53,539 nt of DNA from Streptomyces ureilyticus (GCF_011045025.1 NZ_JAAKZX010000045.1:1-53539); one strand, 5' to 3'; shown: positions 8,125 through 17,688, counted from the first letter of the stretch. Notes: generated by a model from the sequence alone, not told the origin. Numbers and translations are program-made.

Positions 8125-9405
8125 TCACGGTCGGGTACTGGCCACCTCGCCCCGCCGGTGCACACGCCAGGCGAGCAGCCCGCCCAGGAACCCCGTCACC
8201 AGCCCCCAGAGCGCGGCGAACCCCAGCGCGGTCCACAACCGTGGCCGCAGCAGGAGGTCACCGGACAGCCCGCCGCCCAGGTCACTGATGCCGAGGAGCG
8301 ACAGGCCGTAGTGCGCGTGGATCCTGCCGACCAGGCAGACGGCGAGCACCGTGAGCACAAGCGCCACCGCCATGTGGAGGGCGTGCTGCCACAGACGCGT
8401 CCGGGCCGGTGAACGCGCGGCCATCAGGAACGCGGCGCCCACCACCAGCACGGCGTTGACGACGACCAGCCACCACACCCTGCCGTCGTGCTCGGAGAGC
8501 GAGCGCAGATCGATCGTCGAGATGTCCGGCGTACGCATCACCAGGTCCAGCAACCGTGGCATGGGCAGCCCGAACGGCCCGTCGACGCGCCCCTCCCACG
8601 AGGCACCCAGGCCGATGGTGAAGACGAGCCAGACGAGATTGGGCAGCCCGAGAAGGATCACGGCGAAGGTCTCGGCGGCATGCCCGCGCGTCGCCGCCAC
8701 GACCAGGGCGATGAGGAGGCCGAGGACGACGTAGGCGAGAAGCAGCGCGACCATCGCGAACGCGGCGGGCCGCACCGACTCCTGGAAGCGCAGCAGCCGG
8801 GCCGGAAGCGGCGCCTTTCGCGAGACCAGCAGCGCGAGAATCATGACTCCCGCGAGCCACAGCAGCCCGAAGAACACCGTCACCGGTACCTCGGCTTCGA
8901 AGCCCACCCGGGGCGACGCCACCTCCCCGAACAAGTCGCCGATGTCGCCGAGACCGTCCTCCCCGAGCGAGATGTCGAAGGTCTGGCGGGCCGGCACCGA
9001 GAGCGCGACCAGCGCGAAGAGCCAGACGACGGCGATACGGACGGCCCAGCCCGCCAGCTCCGGAGCCCCGGCCACGGCCCGGTGGCGCAACGGCCGCAGG
9101 AATCCGGCGGCGACGACCAGCACTCCGGCGAGGGCCACCGACAGGGGGAGCACCGTCAGGTTCGCCTGGGTCTCGGCGAGGGCTCCGGCATTGCCCGCGA
9201 ACTCGACCGAACCGCCGACCGCCGCCACCACGGTGGCCAGGACGACCCGTGGAAACGCGCCCTCGGGCAGATCCGTCGCCCCGGCCGCCCACAGCCCGAG
9301 CGCGGCGACCACGAGCATGACGATCACTCCTGCGAGGACCGTTACGACGGCCTCGGCCCAGCCATGGCGGGCCACTGCCTGGTCAGCGGGTGTCTGCGTC
9401 CTCAC
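8125..9405 (-). CDS. Streptophobe family integral membrane protein
   Basis: A 426-aa polytopic membrane protein with about ten hydrophobic segments, for example around residues 20-42, 85-102, 120-137 and 205-225. It fits the actinobacteria-restricted streptophobe family, whose function is unknown. It is transcribed divergently from the DUF6777-like gene at 9576 and could share regulatory DNA with it. The GTG start at 9405 has no clear ribosome site, so the true start may differ by a few codons. Confidence 0.7.
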   Translation of the reverse strand: MRTQTPADQAVARHGWAEAVVTVLAGVIVMLVVAALGLWAAGATDLPEGAFPRVVLATVVAAVGGSVEFAGNAGALAETQANLTVLPLSVALAGVLVVAAGFLRPLRHRAVAGAPELAGWAVRIAVVWLFALVALSVPARQTFDISLGEDGLGDIGDLFGEVASPRVGFEAEVPVTVFFGLLWLAGVMILALLVSRKAPLPARLLRFQESVRPAAFAMVALLLAYVVLGLLIALVVAATRGHAAETFAVILLGLPNLVWLVFTIGLGASWEGRVDGPFGLPMPRLLDLVMRTPDISTIDLRSLSEHDGRVWWLVVVNAVLVVGAAFLMAARSPARTRLWQHALHMAVALVLTVLAVCLVGRIHAHYGLSLLGISDLGGGLSGDLLLRPRLWTALGFAALWGLVTGFLGGLLAWRVHRRGEVASTRP

Positions 9406-9575
9406 GCTGCCACGCTAGGCAGGCCTCCGGCACCGCGCCTGCCGAGAGGGCTGACCGCGTCAGCTTGCGAGTGATAGGGAACCAGCACACACAATGGATG
9501 CATAGCGGCCGAATTGTCACGAAACATATGAAATTTGCGAAAGGCAGTGCACCCTTACGCCGGAAAGAAGAGCTC

Positions 9576-10799
9576 GTGAGCGTCGAACCGCCGTCCTCCG
9601 ACCGCCCCACCGGACCCCCTTCGGGCCCGCTGTCGGGTCCGCCCCAGCCTCCTCCGCCGGGTGACCGCGCCCCGCTGGGCCCGTCGGGCGGCGGCTCGGA
9701 AGCCGGAGGCCCGGGAGGCGGCGGCCCTTCCGGCCCCAGCGGCCCACTCGGTCCGGCCGAGCCCGGCCCCGGTGACGGACCCGGCCGGCCGTGGTGGAGG
9801 TCCGCGCCCCGCGTCGCGGTCATCGCCCTGGTGGCCGTCGCCGCCGTGGTCCTGGCCGTCGTCCTCACCCGCCCCGACGGCGGCACCTCGAGCTCTGGCA
9901 GCGAGGTCTTCCTCCAGGCCGCGGGCAAGTCGGGCCCCGACCCGTTCACGAAGTCGACGGCAGAGGACAGCTCGACCCTCCCGGAGACGCCCTCGCCCAC
10001 GACCACCTCGGACTCCGCCAACGTGACGCGGGGCGTGGACGGTTCGGCCCCCGGCCTCTACGGCGGTACGCGCAACAAGGCCAGCTGCGACGTGGAGAAG
10101 CAGATCAACTACCTACAGGAGTCCCCGGCCAAGAACGAGGCCTTCGCCTCCGCCCTCGGTCTCGAACCCTCCGGCGTTCCCGGATACCTCCGCTCGCTCA
10201 CCCCCGTACAGCTGCGAATGGACACCCGCGTCACCAACCACGGCTACCGCGATGGCGCCGGCACCGGCTACCAGGCCGTCCTGCAGTCCGGCACCGCCGT
10301 CCTCGTCGACGACCGCGGCGTACCCCGGGCGCGCTGCGCCTGCGGCAACCCGTTGACGCCACCGGTCGCACAGAAGGGCACCCCAGAGAGGACGGGCGAC
10401 TCCTGGCCTTCGTACCGCTCGTCGAACGTCGTGGTCATCTCGCCCGCGCCCCAGGTCATCAACACCTTCGTCCTCTACGACCCCGACAACGACGAGTGGA
10501 TCGAGCGCCACAAGGGCGACACCGGCACCAAGGACAAGAAGACGAAGCCCCCCGAGAAGCGCCCGACCCCGTCCGAGAGCTCGCTGCCTCCGTCCCCGAA
10601 GACCTCACCGCCCACACCGTCTACACCGACCCCGGAAACGACGTCTCCGGACGAGGAAACGTACCCAGAGCCCGAGACCTCCGAACCCCCACCGGACGAG
10701 CCCACTCCGTACGAAGAGGACCCCGCCGATTCACCCCCCGACCAAGGCTCCCCGGAACCCCCGGCCAACAACGGCTCCGAGCCGATCCCGAGCACGTGA
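9576..10799 (+). CDS. DUF6777-like membrane-anchored protein
   Basis: 407 aa. A Gly/Pro-rich cytoplasmic N-terminus (~70 aa, repeats such as GPPSGPLSGPP) is followed by one hydrophobic segment (VAVIALVAVAAVVLAVVL, ~residues 78-97). An extracellular domain with a few Cys follows, then a ~120-residue Pro/Thr/Ser/Glu tail that looks like a cell-wall-spanning linker. The layout and the start SVEPPSSDRPTGPP match the Streptomyces DUF6777 family as I recall it; function unknown. GTG at 9576 is chosen for the family-like N-terminus and GAAAGAAG just upstream. An in-frame ATG at 9528 would add 16 residues. Confidence 0.7.
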   Translation: MSVEPPSSDRPTGPPSGPLSGPPQPPPPGDRAPLGPSGGGSEAGGPGGGGPSGPSGPLGPAEPGPGDGPGRPWWRSAPRVAVIALVAVAAVVLAVVLTRPDGGTSSSGSEVFLQAAGKSGPDPFTKSTAEDSSTLPETPSPTTTSDSANVTRGVDGSAPGLYGGTRNKASCDVEKQINYLQESPAKNEAFASALGLEPSGVPGYLRSLTPVQLRMDTRVTNHGYRDGAGTGYQAVLQSGTAVLVDDRGVPRARCACGNPLTPPVAQKGTPERTGDSWPSYRSSNVVVISPAPQVINTFVLYDPDNDEWIERHKGDTGTKDKKTKPPEKRPTPSESSLPPSPKTSPPTPSTPTPETTSPDEETYPEPETSEPPPDEPTPYEEDPADSPPDQGSPEPPANNGSEPIPST

Positions 10800-10966
10800 A
10801 GCAGGGCGCCTACGGGGCTGGTGGGTGACACTCCGCGTCGCGGCCGCGCCACAACGCACCCGCACCCGAAAACGAACCCAACCGCGGAGGTAACCCGCGG
10901 AGCGATGAGTTTTCCGACGAGGACCAGTCGACACAGGTGACAGCGTTCACCGACCAGGAGGTCCCC

Positions 10967-11449
10967 ATGACCACCGACGGCTTCACCACATGCCTCTGGT
11001 TCGACGGCCAGGCCGAAGACGCCGCGAACTTCTACGTCTCGGTCTTCAAGAACTCCCAGCTCGGCCGAGTCCTCCGCTACACGAAGGCCGGCCCCGGCCC
11101 CGCCGGCACCGTCGTAACCGTCGAGTTCGTGGCGAACGGCCAGAAGTTCGTCGCCCTGAACGGCGGCCCCGAGTTCAAGTTCAACGAGGCCGTCTCCTTC
11201 GAGATCCGCTGTGAGGATCAGGACGAGGTCGACTTCTACTGGAACAAGCTCACCGAGGGCGGCGGCCAGGAGGGCCCCTGCGGCTGGCTGAAGGACAAGT
11301 TCGGCGTCTCCTGGCAGGTGGTCCCGACCAGGTTCCTCGAGCTCCTCAGCGACCCCGACGAGGAGAAAGCGGCCAGGTCGATGGAGGCGATGATGAAGAT
11401 GTCGAAGCTGGACATCGCCACCCTGGAGAAAGCCGCCGCAGGCGGGTGA
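10967..11449 (+). CDS. VOC-family (PhnB-like) protein
   Basis: A 160-aa vicinal-oxygen-chelate protein of the PhnB/3-demethylubiquinone-methyltransferase-like group, with the opening TTCLWFDGQAEDAANFYVSVF and PCGWLKDKFGVSWQVVPT that mark the family. Members usually form dimers and their substrates are mostly unknown; the methyltransferase label is historical. ATG at 10967 follows CCAGGAGG with 6-nt spacing. It stands alone between DUF6777-like and the convergent MHYT gene. Confidence 0.88.
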   Translation: MTTDGFTTCLWFDGQAEDAANFYVSVFKNSQLGRVLRYTKAGPGPAGTVVTVEFVANGQKFVALNGGPEFKFNEAVSFEIRCEDQDEVDFYWNKLTEGGGQEGPCGWLKDKFGVSWQVVPTRFLELLSDPDEEKAARSMEAMMKMSKLDIATLEKAAAGG

Positions 11450-11455
11450 CCCACA

Positions 11456-11539
11456 GCGGCGCACAGCGGCCGACCTGCAGCGGTGCACAGCGGCTGGCCC
11501 GCCGCACATCACCGCGGCATGACCGGCGCTGTGCGCCGC
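11456..11539. terminator. Possible branched hairpin between convergent genes
   Basis: GCGGCGCACAGC (11456-11467) pairs with GCTGTGCGCCGC (11528-11539), a perfect 12-bp stem. The 60-nt loop contains further short pairings and the repeated element CAGCGGYGCACAGCGGC. It separates the VOC gene from the convergent MHYT gene. Confidence 0.4.
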
Positions 11540-11552
11540 CGCAAAAGCCAAC

Positions 11553-12518
11553 TCACCACTCGTAGGCGGACTTCGAAGCCTCGTACTCGTACTGCCCACG
11601 AGGACGTCCCGCAGAGCCGGGCGGCACGTCGGAACCCCGGGCCCCCTGCCGGCCCTCGACGCCCTCGAACCCCTCGAAGAGCGAGCCGCCCCGCCCCGCG
11701 GACGCTTCGCCGTCGCTCCCGTCCGCGTCCGCGTCCGCGGACGCGGCCCGCCGCTGCGAGGCAGCCCGCCCCTCATCCCCGTCCCCCGTGACCAGCAGAG
11801 GATCGAACATAACGATCGCTCCGGCCAGCACCAGAAAGATGACCGGCCCCAGCAGCATGGGCAGCAGCAGCGACAGCGGCGAATCGCCACCCCGCGCCCC
11901 GCCGGTCGTGTCGTGCAGATGCACACTGACCGCCGCCATGCCCGTGTAGTGCATGCCGCTCACGGCGACACCCATGACCAGGCTGGCGCCCAGGCTCGTA
12001 AGGAAGCCGTGGATGGAGACGGCCGCCCAGAGCGCGGCGGTCGCGGCCACGACGGCGATCACAATCGAGAGCGCGACGGTGCCAAGCGCGTAATGGATGC
12101 TCCCGTCCATCTGGATCGCCGCCATACCCAGATAGTGCATCGCGGCGACGCCGAGCCCGGTGACGATTCCCGCGATGGACAGAGTGCCACCGGAGGCGCC
12201 GCCGTATCCCACGATGAAGACGCCGATGCCGACCACGGCGATCGCCACCAAGAGGCTCAGCACGGTCAGGCCCACGTCGTAGCTGAGGCGGGTCTCCTCG
12301 ACCTGGAAGCCGATCATCGCGATGAAGTGCATCGTCCAGATGCCGCAGCCGATCGACACCGCGCCGAGCCCGAGCCAACCGGGCTTCCACGACTGCTTGT
12401 TGTTGAACAGGGTCCGGACGATGCAGCGCAGCCCCAGGGCCCCGCCGAGGCAGGCCATGAGATAGGCGGCCACCGGAGTGACAACGCCGTAGCTGAATCC
12501 GTCCACTGTGCCTTGCAT
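11553..12518 (-). CDS. MHYT-domain membrane sensor protein
   Basis: A 321-aa integral membrane protein of seven helices carrying three MHYT-type motifs: WTMHFIAM (~residue 62), AAMHYLGM (~127) and SGMHYTGM (~191). MHYT domains are proposed to bind copper and sense O2, CO or NO. In other bacteria they are often fused to GGDEF/EAL modules. Here the membrane domain is followed only by a charged, low-complexity cytoplasmic tail (~95 aa, rich in Arg, Ser and Gly), so any output must go through a partner. GGGGGGA precedes the ATG by about 9 nt. It is divergent from the secreted glycosidase. Confidence 0.85.
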   Translation of the reverse strand: MQGTVDGFSYGVVTPVAAYLMACLGGALGLRCIVRTLFNNKQSWKPGWLGLGAVSIGCGIWTMHFIAMIGFQVEETRLSYDVGLTVLSLLVAIAVVGIGVFIVGYGGASGGTLSIAGIVTGLGVAAMHYLGMAAIQMDGSIHYALGTVALSIVIAVVAATAALWAAVSIHGFLTSLGASLVMGVAVSGMHYTGMAAVSVHLHDTTGGARGGDSPLSLLLPMLLGPVIFLVLAGAIVMFDPLLVTGDGDEGRAASQRRAASADADADGSDGEASAGRGGSLFEGFEGVEGRQGARGSDVPPGSAGRPRGQYEYEASKSAYEW

Positions 12519-12871
12519 ATGCCAATTCCCCCCGAGGCATGGCTACTTGGAAGGGGAAGATTCGCGTCCGAGGCGCCGCCATAGCAAGCCCTTACCGTCG
12601 GTACTCGGTCATGTCGGTGCGGCCTGACGCAATTGCTGCTATGGATTGGCGCAATCCGACCGGTTGGGATGTCGGCCTGCCCCGAACCCGACCGGTGTGA
12701 TTCCGCCGTGACAGGTGTTGCGCAAAGTCTTGACCGTGACTCGATCACACACCTACGGTGCCGCCGACGCTACGAACTGTGTTCGAAATGCCGTACGGCT
12801 GGGTCGAGTTGAGCGTGGCCACGTCGTCGAACCGGTTCGACGGCGACGGCCCTTCTGAAAGGACGTCATCC
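12519..12871. promoter_or_regulatory. Divergent promoter region MHYT / glycosidase
   Basis: No gene is seen in these 353 bases. GGATTG-GCG-CAATCC (12643-12657) is a perfect inverted repeat suitable for a dimeric regulator. TTGACC (12730-12735) with an 18-nt spacer before TACGGT (12754-12759) is the best sigma-70-like promoter toward the glycosidase. GTGA-N5-TCAC lies inside its spacer (12736-12748). CCGACCGGT recurs at 12656 and about 33 nt later. GAAAGGA at 12857-12863 is the ribosome site for the ATG at 12872. Confidence 0.45.
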
Positions 12872-15800
12872 ATGCCATCCGCTGACAGAGGCGCGCGGCG
12901 CAGAGCCCCGGCCGCCGTGGCGCTGGCCCTCGGCGCGGGCCTGCTGGCCGCACCGGCCGGCCCCGCGCAAGCGGCCGAGCCGCCCAAGCCGACCGCCCGT
13001 TACACCTTCGACCAGGACGACCTCGCCTCCGGCAAGATCACCGACAGCTCCGGCAACGGACTGACGGCGGACCTGGTGAACGGCTCCACCGCCCAGTCCG
13101 TCGAGGGCACGGGCGGCGGCAAGGCGCTCGCCCTGCCCGGCGGGGCGGACACGTCCAACGGGGCGTACGTCCGCCTGCCCCGCGGAATCGTGGGCGACGC
13201 AACGGACTTGACGGTTTCCGCCCGCGTGAAGTGGAGTGGCGGCAAGTCGTCCTGGCAGCGGATCTTCGATCTGGGCACCAACACCACCAAGTATTTCTTC
13301 GCCACCCCGTACAACGGCGACGGCGTCATGCAGACCTCCGTGACCACCGGCGGAGGCGGCGCCGAGAACCAGGTCAAGGGCTACGCGCCGCTCCCCGCGG
13401 ACAAGTGGCAGACCGTCACCGTCACCCTCGACACCTCGGCAGGCCGGCTCACCACCTACGTCGACGGTGTGGCGGTCTCCTCCGCCGAGACCAGCATCAA
13501 GGCCAGGGACGTACTGGAGAGTTCGGCCACGGCCGCCGGTTACATCGGCAAGTCCCTGTGGCCGGATCCGCTGCTCGAGGGCGCGGTCGACGACTTCACC
13601 GTGTGGCATGCGGCGCTCAGCTCCGAGGAGGTGGCCGGCCTGGTCGGCAGCGTCCCCACCCTCCAGGAGCTCTCGAAGACGTCCTTCGAGGCCCGTACGA
13701 CGAACGGGACCGCCCCGACCCTCACCGCCGCCGTCCGCTCCACCTACTCCGACGGCTACGACCGCGACACCCCGATCACCTGGGACGAGATACCGGCCGA
13801 CAAGTACGCCCAGCCCGGGACGTTCACGGTGGCCGGAAAGGCGGCCGGGCGCGAGGTGAAGGCGACCGTCACCGTGGTCCGCGAGGGCCAGCTGACCGTC
13901 GACCTCGGCTCGGACACCGGCAAGTTCCACGGCGGCGCCTCCGGCACCCTCTACGGCGTGTACGGACCGGACGTCCCCACCAACAACCTCATCGAGGGCA
14001 TGGGCCTGCGCACGGTCTCCACCAAGGCGCAGGACGGTCCGCAGCATCCCGGTGCCGACGCGCTGGAGGTGGTGAAGCCGCTGGCCGACTCCACCGACGG
14101 TGACGTGTACATCTACATGACGGACATCCACCGCGGCTTCCCGTACCAGTGGCCCGGTGACACTCCCCAGGAGAAGGTCAAGCTCTACCGGGAGAAGGTC
14201 GAGAAGCAGGTCGACCAGGTGCTCAAGCTGCCGAAGGAGTACCAGGACAACGTCGTCTTCGTGCCGTTCAACGAGCCCGAGGGCAACATGTTCGGTACGG
14301 GCGAGTGGAGTTACAACAAGACCAGCTGGCTCAACGACCCGGACGACTTCTTCGCCACCTGGGACGACTTCTACAAGCTCATCAAGGGCAAGCTGCCCGA
14401 GGCCCGTATCGCAGGCCCCAACACCAGCGTCCTGTATGACCAGGTGAAGGGCTTCCTGACCCACACCCTGGAGGCCGGCACCCTCCCCGAGGTCATCAGC
14501 TGGCACGAGCTGAGCCACCCGGAGGCGGTGCGCGACAGCGTCGCCAAGTACCGCGAATGGGAGAAAGACCTCTTCAAGGGCACCGACCGTGAAGGCAAGC
14601 AACTCCCCATCAACATCAACGAGTACGCCTTCAACTACCACACCTCCGTCCCCGGCCAGATGATCCAGTGGGTGTCCGCGATCGAGGAGTCCAAGGTGGA
14701 CGCCGACATCGCGTACTGGAACATCGACGGCAATCTCTCGGACTCCGCGGTGCAGTCCAACCGCGGCAATGGGCAGTGGTGGCTGCTGAATTCGTACGCC
14801 TCGATGAGCGGGCACACGGTGAAGGTGACTCCGCCGTTCCCGGGCGAGAACTACACCATGCAGGGTGTCGCCACGCTCGACGAGAAGAAGAAGCAGTCCC
14901 GGCTGATCTTCGGCGGCTCCGACGGCAAGGGCCACATCACCTTCGACAATGTCCCGAAGAAGCTCTTCGGGGACCGCGTGCACGCCTGGGTGAAGGAGAT
15001 CGAGTGGAGCGGGCAGGTCGGTGACAACTCCGGCCCGAAGCTGCTCGCCGAGCAGAACCTGAAGGTCGGTGCCGACGGCAAGGTCGTCGTCGACTTCGGC
15101 GACGGCGCGCTGCCGAAGCTGAAGGAGTCCTCGTCGTACGAGATCGTCCTCAGCCCGGCCGGGAAGGCGAAGGACACGCAGTCCCCGCCCGTGCGCTGGA
15201 AGGACTCGTACGAGGCGGAGGACGCCGCCCACACCGGGTCCGGCTACACCAAGAACGGCCCGGAGGGCTCGCCGCGCGACGTGTCGAAGTTCTACACCTC
15301 CGGCGGCTACGACGTGGGCGGTCTGCGCACCGGCTCGGACGTCACGCTCGACTTCACGGTGGACGCCCCCGAGGACGGCACCTACGACCTGAGCGTCTTC
15401 GCCAACTCCCTCAACACCTTCGACAGAGTGAAGGAGCAGGGCCCGACCAACGTCTTCCTGCGCGTGGACGGCAAGGCGGACAGTGAGCAGGAGTTGCATC
15501 TGCCGCTCGGCTACAAGTGGGTGGTGTGGGACCACACCGACACCAAGGTGAAGCTCACCAAGGGCAAGCACACCATCACGCTGGCCGCGAAGAGTGCCGA
15601 CGGCAAGGGCGCCACGAAGGGCGACGCCATCGTCGACCGCCTCACCCTCTCGCTCCCCGAGGCATCCGCCAACACCCAGGTGTACGAAGGCGAGTTGGCC
15701 TGGCTGGGCGGCGGCGCGGAGCCCGTCTACACCACTCCGAAGCGGCCCACCACCGGCTCGGGCGCGGTCCGGCTCCCGAAGAACGGGACCGCCACGTTCT

Positions 15801-16525
15801 GGGTCTACTCACCCGCCGACCGCGAGGCCACCCTCAAGGTCGACACCCTCTCCGGCTCGGGCGCCCGGATGTCCGTCAACGGGCACGACGTCCTGCGCCT
15901 GGGCAAGGGCGGCGGCAGCGCGGCGGTCTCGCTGACCGGCGGCGTCAACAAGGTGACGGTGACCGGAGGTTCGGCCACCACCCTCGTCGACCGGCTCCGG
16001 GTCACGCCCACCGAGGGCGCGCTGCCGGCGCGTACGTACGAGGCGGGCGACGCCAAGCTCGCCGGTTCGGCCAAGCTCGCTGAGCTCTCCCTGGCCACCG
16101 ACGGCACGGCGATCACCGACATCGGCGGTGACCCCGGCAACGGCAACACCGCGACGTTCACCGTCAAGGCCGACCGATCCGGTCTGCACGCGCTGCGGGT
16201 CCGCTACTCCAACCCGGAGCAGTCGGAGGCCACCCACTACAACCCGGACCCGCTCGCCCGCCACGCCGACATCAGCATCAACGGCGGCAAGGTGCAGCGA
16301 GTGGGCTTCCCGCACAGCTTCCACCAGAACAACTTCTGGGAGCTGACCATCCCCGTCCAGCTGAAGAAGGGGCAGAACACGATCGCCTTCCGTTCCGAGG
16401 AGCTGCCGAACTTCGACGGCACCTCGTACGCCTCGGACACCTTCCCCGGCGTACTGCTCCGCTCCCGCTACGCGCCGCTGATCGACCGGATCACCGTCGC
16501 CCCGTACGCGAGGGAGACCCGATGA
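12872..16525 (+). CDS. Secreted multi-domain glycoside hydrolase (GH39-like core)
   Basis: 1217 aa with a Sec signal peptide (Arg-rich start, hydrophobic core, cleavage after AQAA near residue 34). Domain order: a LamG/concanavalin-like module (~36-250), a bacterial Ig-like module (~265-345), a TIM-barrel catalytic domain (~346-655), a beta domain (~660-770), a CBM35/CBM6-like carbohydrate-binding module starting DSYEAEDAAHTGSGY (~785-935), then further beta-sandwich modules to the end. FNEPEG (Glu468) fits the clan GH-A acid/base and NINEYAF (Glu584) the nucleophile, 116 residues apart. The fold resembles GH39 enzymes; the substrate glycan cannot be named. ATG at 12872 follows GAAAGGA and gives the signal peptide directly. 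Confidence 0.85.
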   Translation: MPSADRGARRRAPAAVALALGAGLLAAPAGPAQAAEPPKPTARYTFDQDDLASGKITDSSGNGLTADLVNGSTAQSVEGTGGGKALALPGGADTSNGAYVRLPRGIVGDATDLTVSARVKWSGGKSSWQRIFDLGTNTTKYFFATPYNGDGVMQTSVTTGGGGAENQVKGYAPLPADKWQTVTVTLDTSAGRLTTYVDGVAVSSAETSIKARDVLESSATAAGYIGKSLWPDPLLEGAVDDFTVWHAALSSEEVAGLVGSVPTLQELSKTSFEARTTNGTAPTLTAAVRSTYSDGYDRDTPITWDEIPADKYAQPGTFTVAGKAAGREVKATVTVVREGQLTVDLGSDTGKFHGGASGTLYGVYGPDVPTNNLIEGMGLRTVSTKAQDGPQHPGADALEVVKPLADSTDGDVYIYMTDIHRGFPYQWPGDTPQEKVKLYREKVEKQVDQVLKLPKEYQDNVVFVPFNEPEGNMFGTGEWSYNKTSWLNDPDDFFATWDDFYKLIKGKLPEARIAGPNTSVLYDQVKGFLTHTLEAGTLPEVISWHELSHPEAVRDSVAKYREWEKDLFKGTDREGKQLPININEYAFNYHTSVPGQMIQWVSAIEESKVDADIAYWNIDGNLSDSAVQSNRGNGQWWLLNSYASMSGHTVKVTPPFPGENYTMQGVATLDEKKKQSRLIFGGSDGKGHITFDNVPKKLFGDRVHAWVKEIEWSGQVGDNSGPKLLAEQNLKVGADGKVVVDFGDGALPKLKESSSYEIVLSPAGKAKDTQSPPVRWKDSYEAEDAAHTGSGYTKNGPEGSPRDVSKFYTSGGYDVGGLRTGSDVTLDFTVDAPEDGTYDLSVFANSLNTFDRVKEQGPTNVFLRVDGKADSEQELHLPLGYKWVVWDHTDTKVKLTKGKHTITLAAKSADGKGATKGDAIVDRLTLSLPEASANTQVYEGELAWLGGGAEPVYTTPKRPTTGSGAVRLPKNGTATFWVYSPADREATLKVDTLSGSGARMSVNGHDVLRLGKGGGSAAVSLTGGVNKVTVTGGSATTLVDRLRVTPTEGALPARTYEAGDAKLAGSAKLAELSLATDGTAITDIGGDPGNGNTATFTVKADRSGLHALRVRYSNPEQSEATHYNPDPLARHADISINGGKVQRVGFPHSFHQNNFWELTIPVQLKKGQNTIAFRSEELPNFDGTSYASDTFPGVLLRSRYAPLIDRITVAPYARETR

Positions 16526-16535
16526 CGCCATGACC

Positions 16536-16572
16536 ACCGGCGGCGCGGCGATGAGGGCGCCGCGCCGCCGGT
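16536..16572 (+). terminator. Strong terminator hairpin after the glycosidase
   Basis: A perfect 15-bp GC-rich stem: 16536-16550 pairs with 16558-16572 across the 7-nt loop ATGAGGG. It begins 11 nt after the glycosidase stop. Confidence 0.75.
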
Positions 16573-16583
16573 ATCCACGCGGG

Positions 16584-16619
16584 TGCCCGGGTCCGTCGAG
16601 AGGTCAGCGGACCCGGGCA
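16584..16619 (-). terminator. Terminator hairpin after the SGNH lipoprotein gene
   Basis: TGCCCGGGTCCG (16584-16595) pairs with CGGACCCGGGCA (16608-16619), a 12-bp stem with a 12-nt loop. It lies 20 nt past the stop of the minus-strand gene. Confidence 0.7.
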
Positions 16620-16638
16620 TCTGCTGTGCACGGCTCTG

Positions 16639-17592
16639 TCAGTTCACCGCGGCGGCCAGCGTCTTGGTGATCGCCCGGGTCATGCGCAGGATGCCGGGGG
16701 AGGGGACCGGGCAGGGCCTGGACTTCGCGGTGGTGGGGGCCAGGCAGAAGTGCAGGTAGTCGTCGTCGCGGTGCAGGGCCGTGCGGTTGCCGCCCGGCTG
16801 AGTGCAGTACGCCGGGTGGTCGCGTTCGTACGGCGTGCACGGCAGGTGCTGAACCCAGGTGTAGCGGGCGTCGGCCGGGCCGACCTCCTTGCCGGCGTCC
16901 GCGACCAGGCCGCCGGAAGCCTCCGCCTGCTGCTGGTAGATCGCGTTGACGCGGCGGACCCGGTCGGGGGTGATCGGGTCCGGGCCTTGGAGCACCCATA
17001 CGACCTTCGGACGCTTCGCACCCGACGCGTTCGTGATCTGGTCGGTCAGTTTGCGGGCGTCGGAGGTGTAGCGCGCGAAGTACGTGGCCGGATCCTTGCC
17101 GTGCGTGATCCCGTCCATGCACCACGTGTAGTCCCAGGCGTTGGCCCAGAACTGCAGCACCACGAAGTCCGGCCGCAGCGAACGCACCAAAGCAGCCGCC
17201 TTGTCCCTGGGTGGTACGAGCGACTTCTCGCCGGTGCCCTCCAGGTAGTCGCAGAGCGTCGTCCCGGAGTACGGGGCGCTGGTGTAGCGCGCCTTCAACT
17301 CATCCTGGAGGAGCCCGCCGAGGACCTTCTGGTTCTCCATCGCGAGCGAGTCACCGAGGTACAGCACAGTGGGCCGCTTCGCAGGCACCTCAGCCTCAGC
17401 CTCGGCCGCGGGGGAGGCGGGAGGCCGCTGCTGCTGTGTGGTCGAGGACGGCGACGGGCCCGGAGCCTTCGCCGCCGGTGCTGCTGAAGCCGGCCGCTCG
17501 GGCGGCGCTGTCCCCGGCTCGGACGAGGGGTCTCCACATGCTGCGAGCAGCAGCAAACCCGCCAGCACCCCGCCGGCCCACGTCCTGCGCAT
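16639..17592 (-). CDS. SGNH/GDSL-family lipoprotein hydrolase
   Basis: A 317-aa predicted lipoprotein: Arg-rich start, hydrophobic stretch and lipobox LLAAC near residue 19, then a Pro/Ala/Ser linker (~25-75). The SGNH fold follows: block I LYLGDSLAME (Ser nucleophile) and block V DDDYLHFC (Asp/His). It would act as an esterase or acylhydrolase on the outer face of the membrane or on wall polymers. Similar domains occur in O-acetyl transfer systems, but no acyltransferase partner is present here. The start at 17592 (MRRTW) is preferred because it places the signal sequence at the N-terminus, with GGGAG upstream. Confidence 0.82.
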   Translation of the reverse strand: MRRTWAGGVLAGLLLLAACGDPSSEPGTAPPERPASAAPAAKAPGPSPSSTTQQQRPPASPAAEAEAEVPAKRPTVLYLGDSLAMENQKVLGGLLQDELKARYTSAPYSGTTLCDYLEGTGEKSLVPPRDKAAALVRSLRPDFVVLQFWANAWDYTWCMDGITHGKDPATYFARYTSDARKLTDQITNASGAKRPKVVWVLQGPDPITPDRVRRVNAIYQQQAEASGGLVADAGKEVGPADARYTWVQHLPCTPYERDHPAYCTQPGGNRTALHRDDDYLHFCLAPTTAKSRPCPVPSPGILRMTRAITKTLAAAVN

Positions 17593-17688
17593 ACGGACAA
17601 CTCCCGCCCCAGCCACCGAAAACGGCCCCCAGACAAGCACAGCGGGGCCCGCGGTGGAAGTGCCCGGAGAGCCAACGCACCGGTGACT

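Noticed and set aside
12866..15571. 901-codon open frame on the minus strand opposite the glycosidase
   Set aside because: Third-position GC bias opens antisense frames in this genome; the + frame has a signal peptide, domains and catalytic residues.
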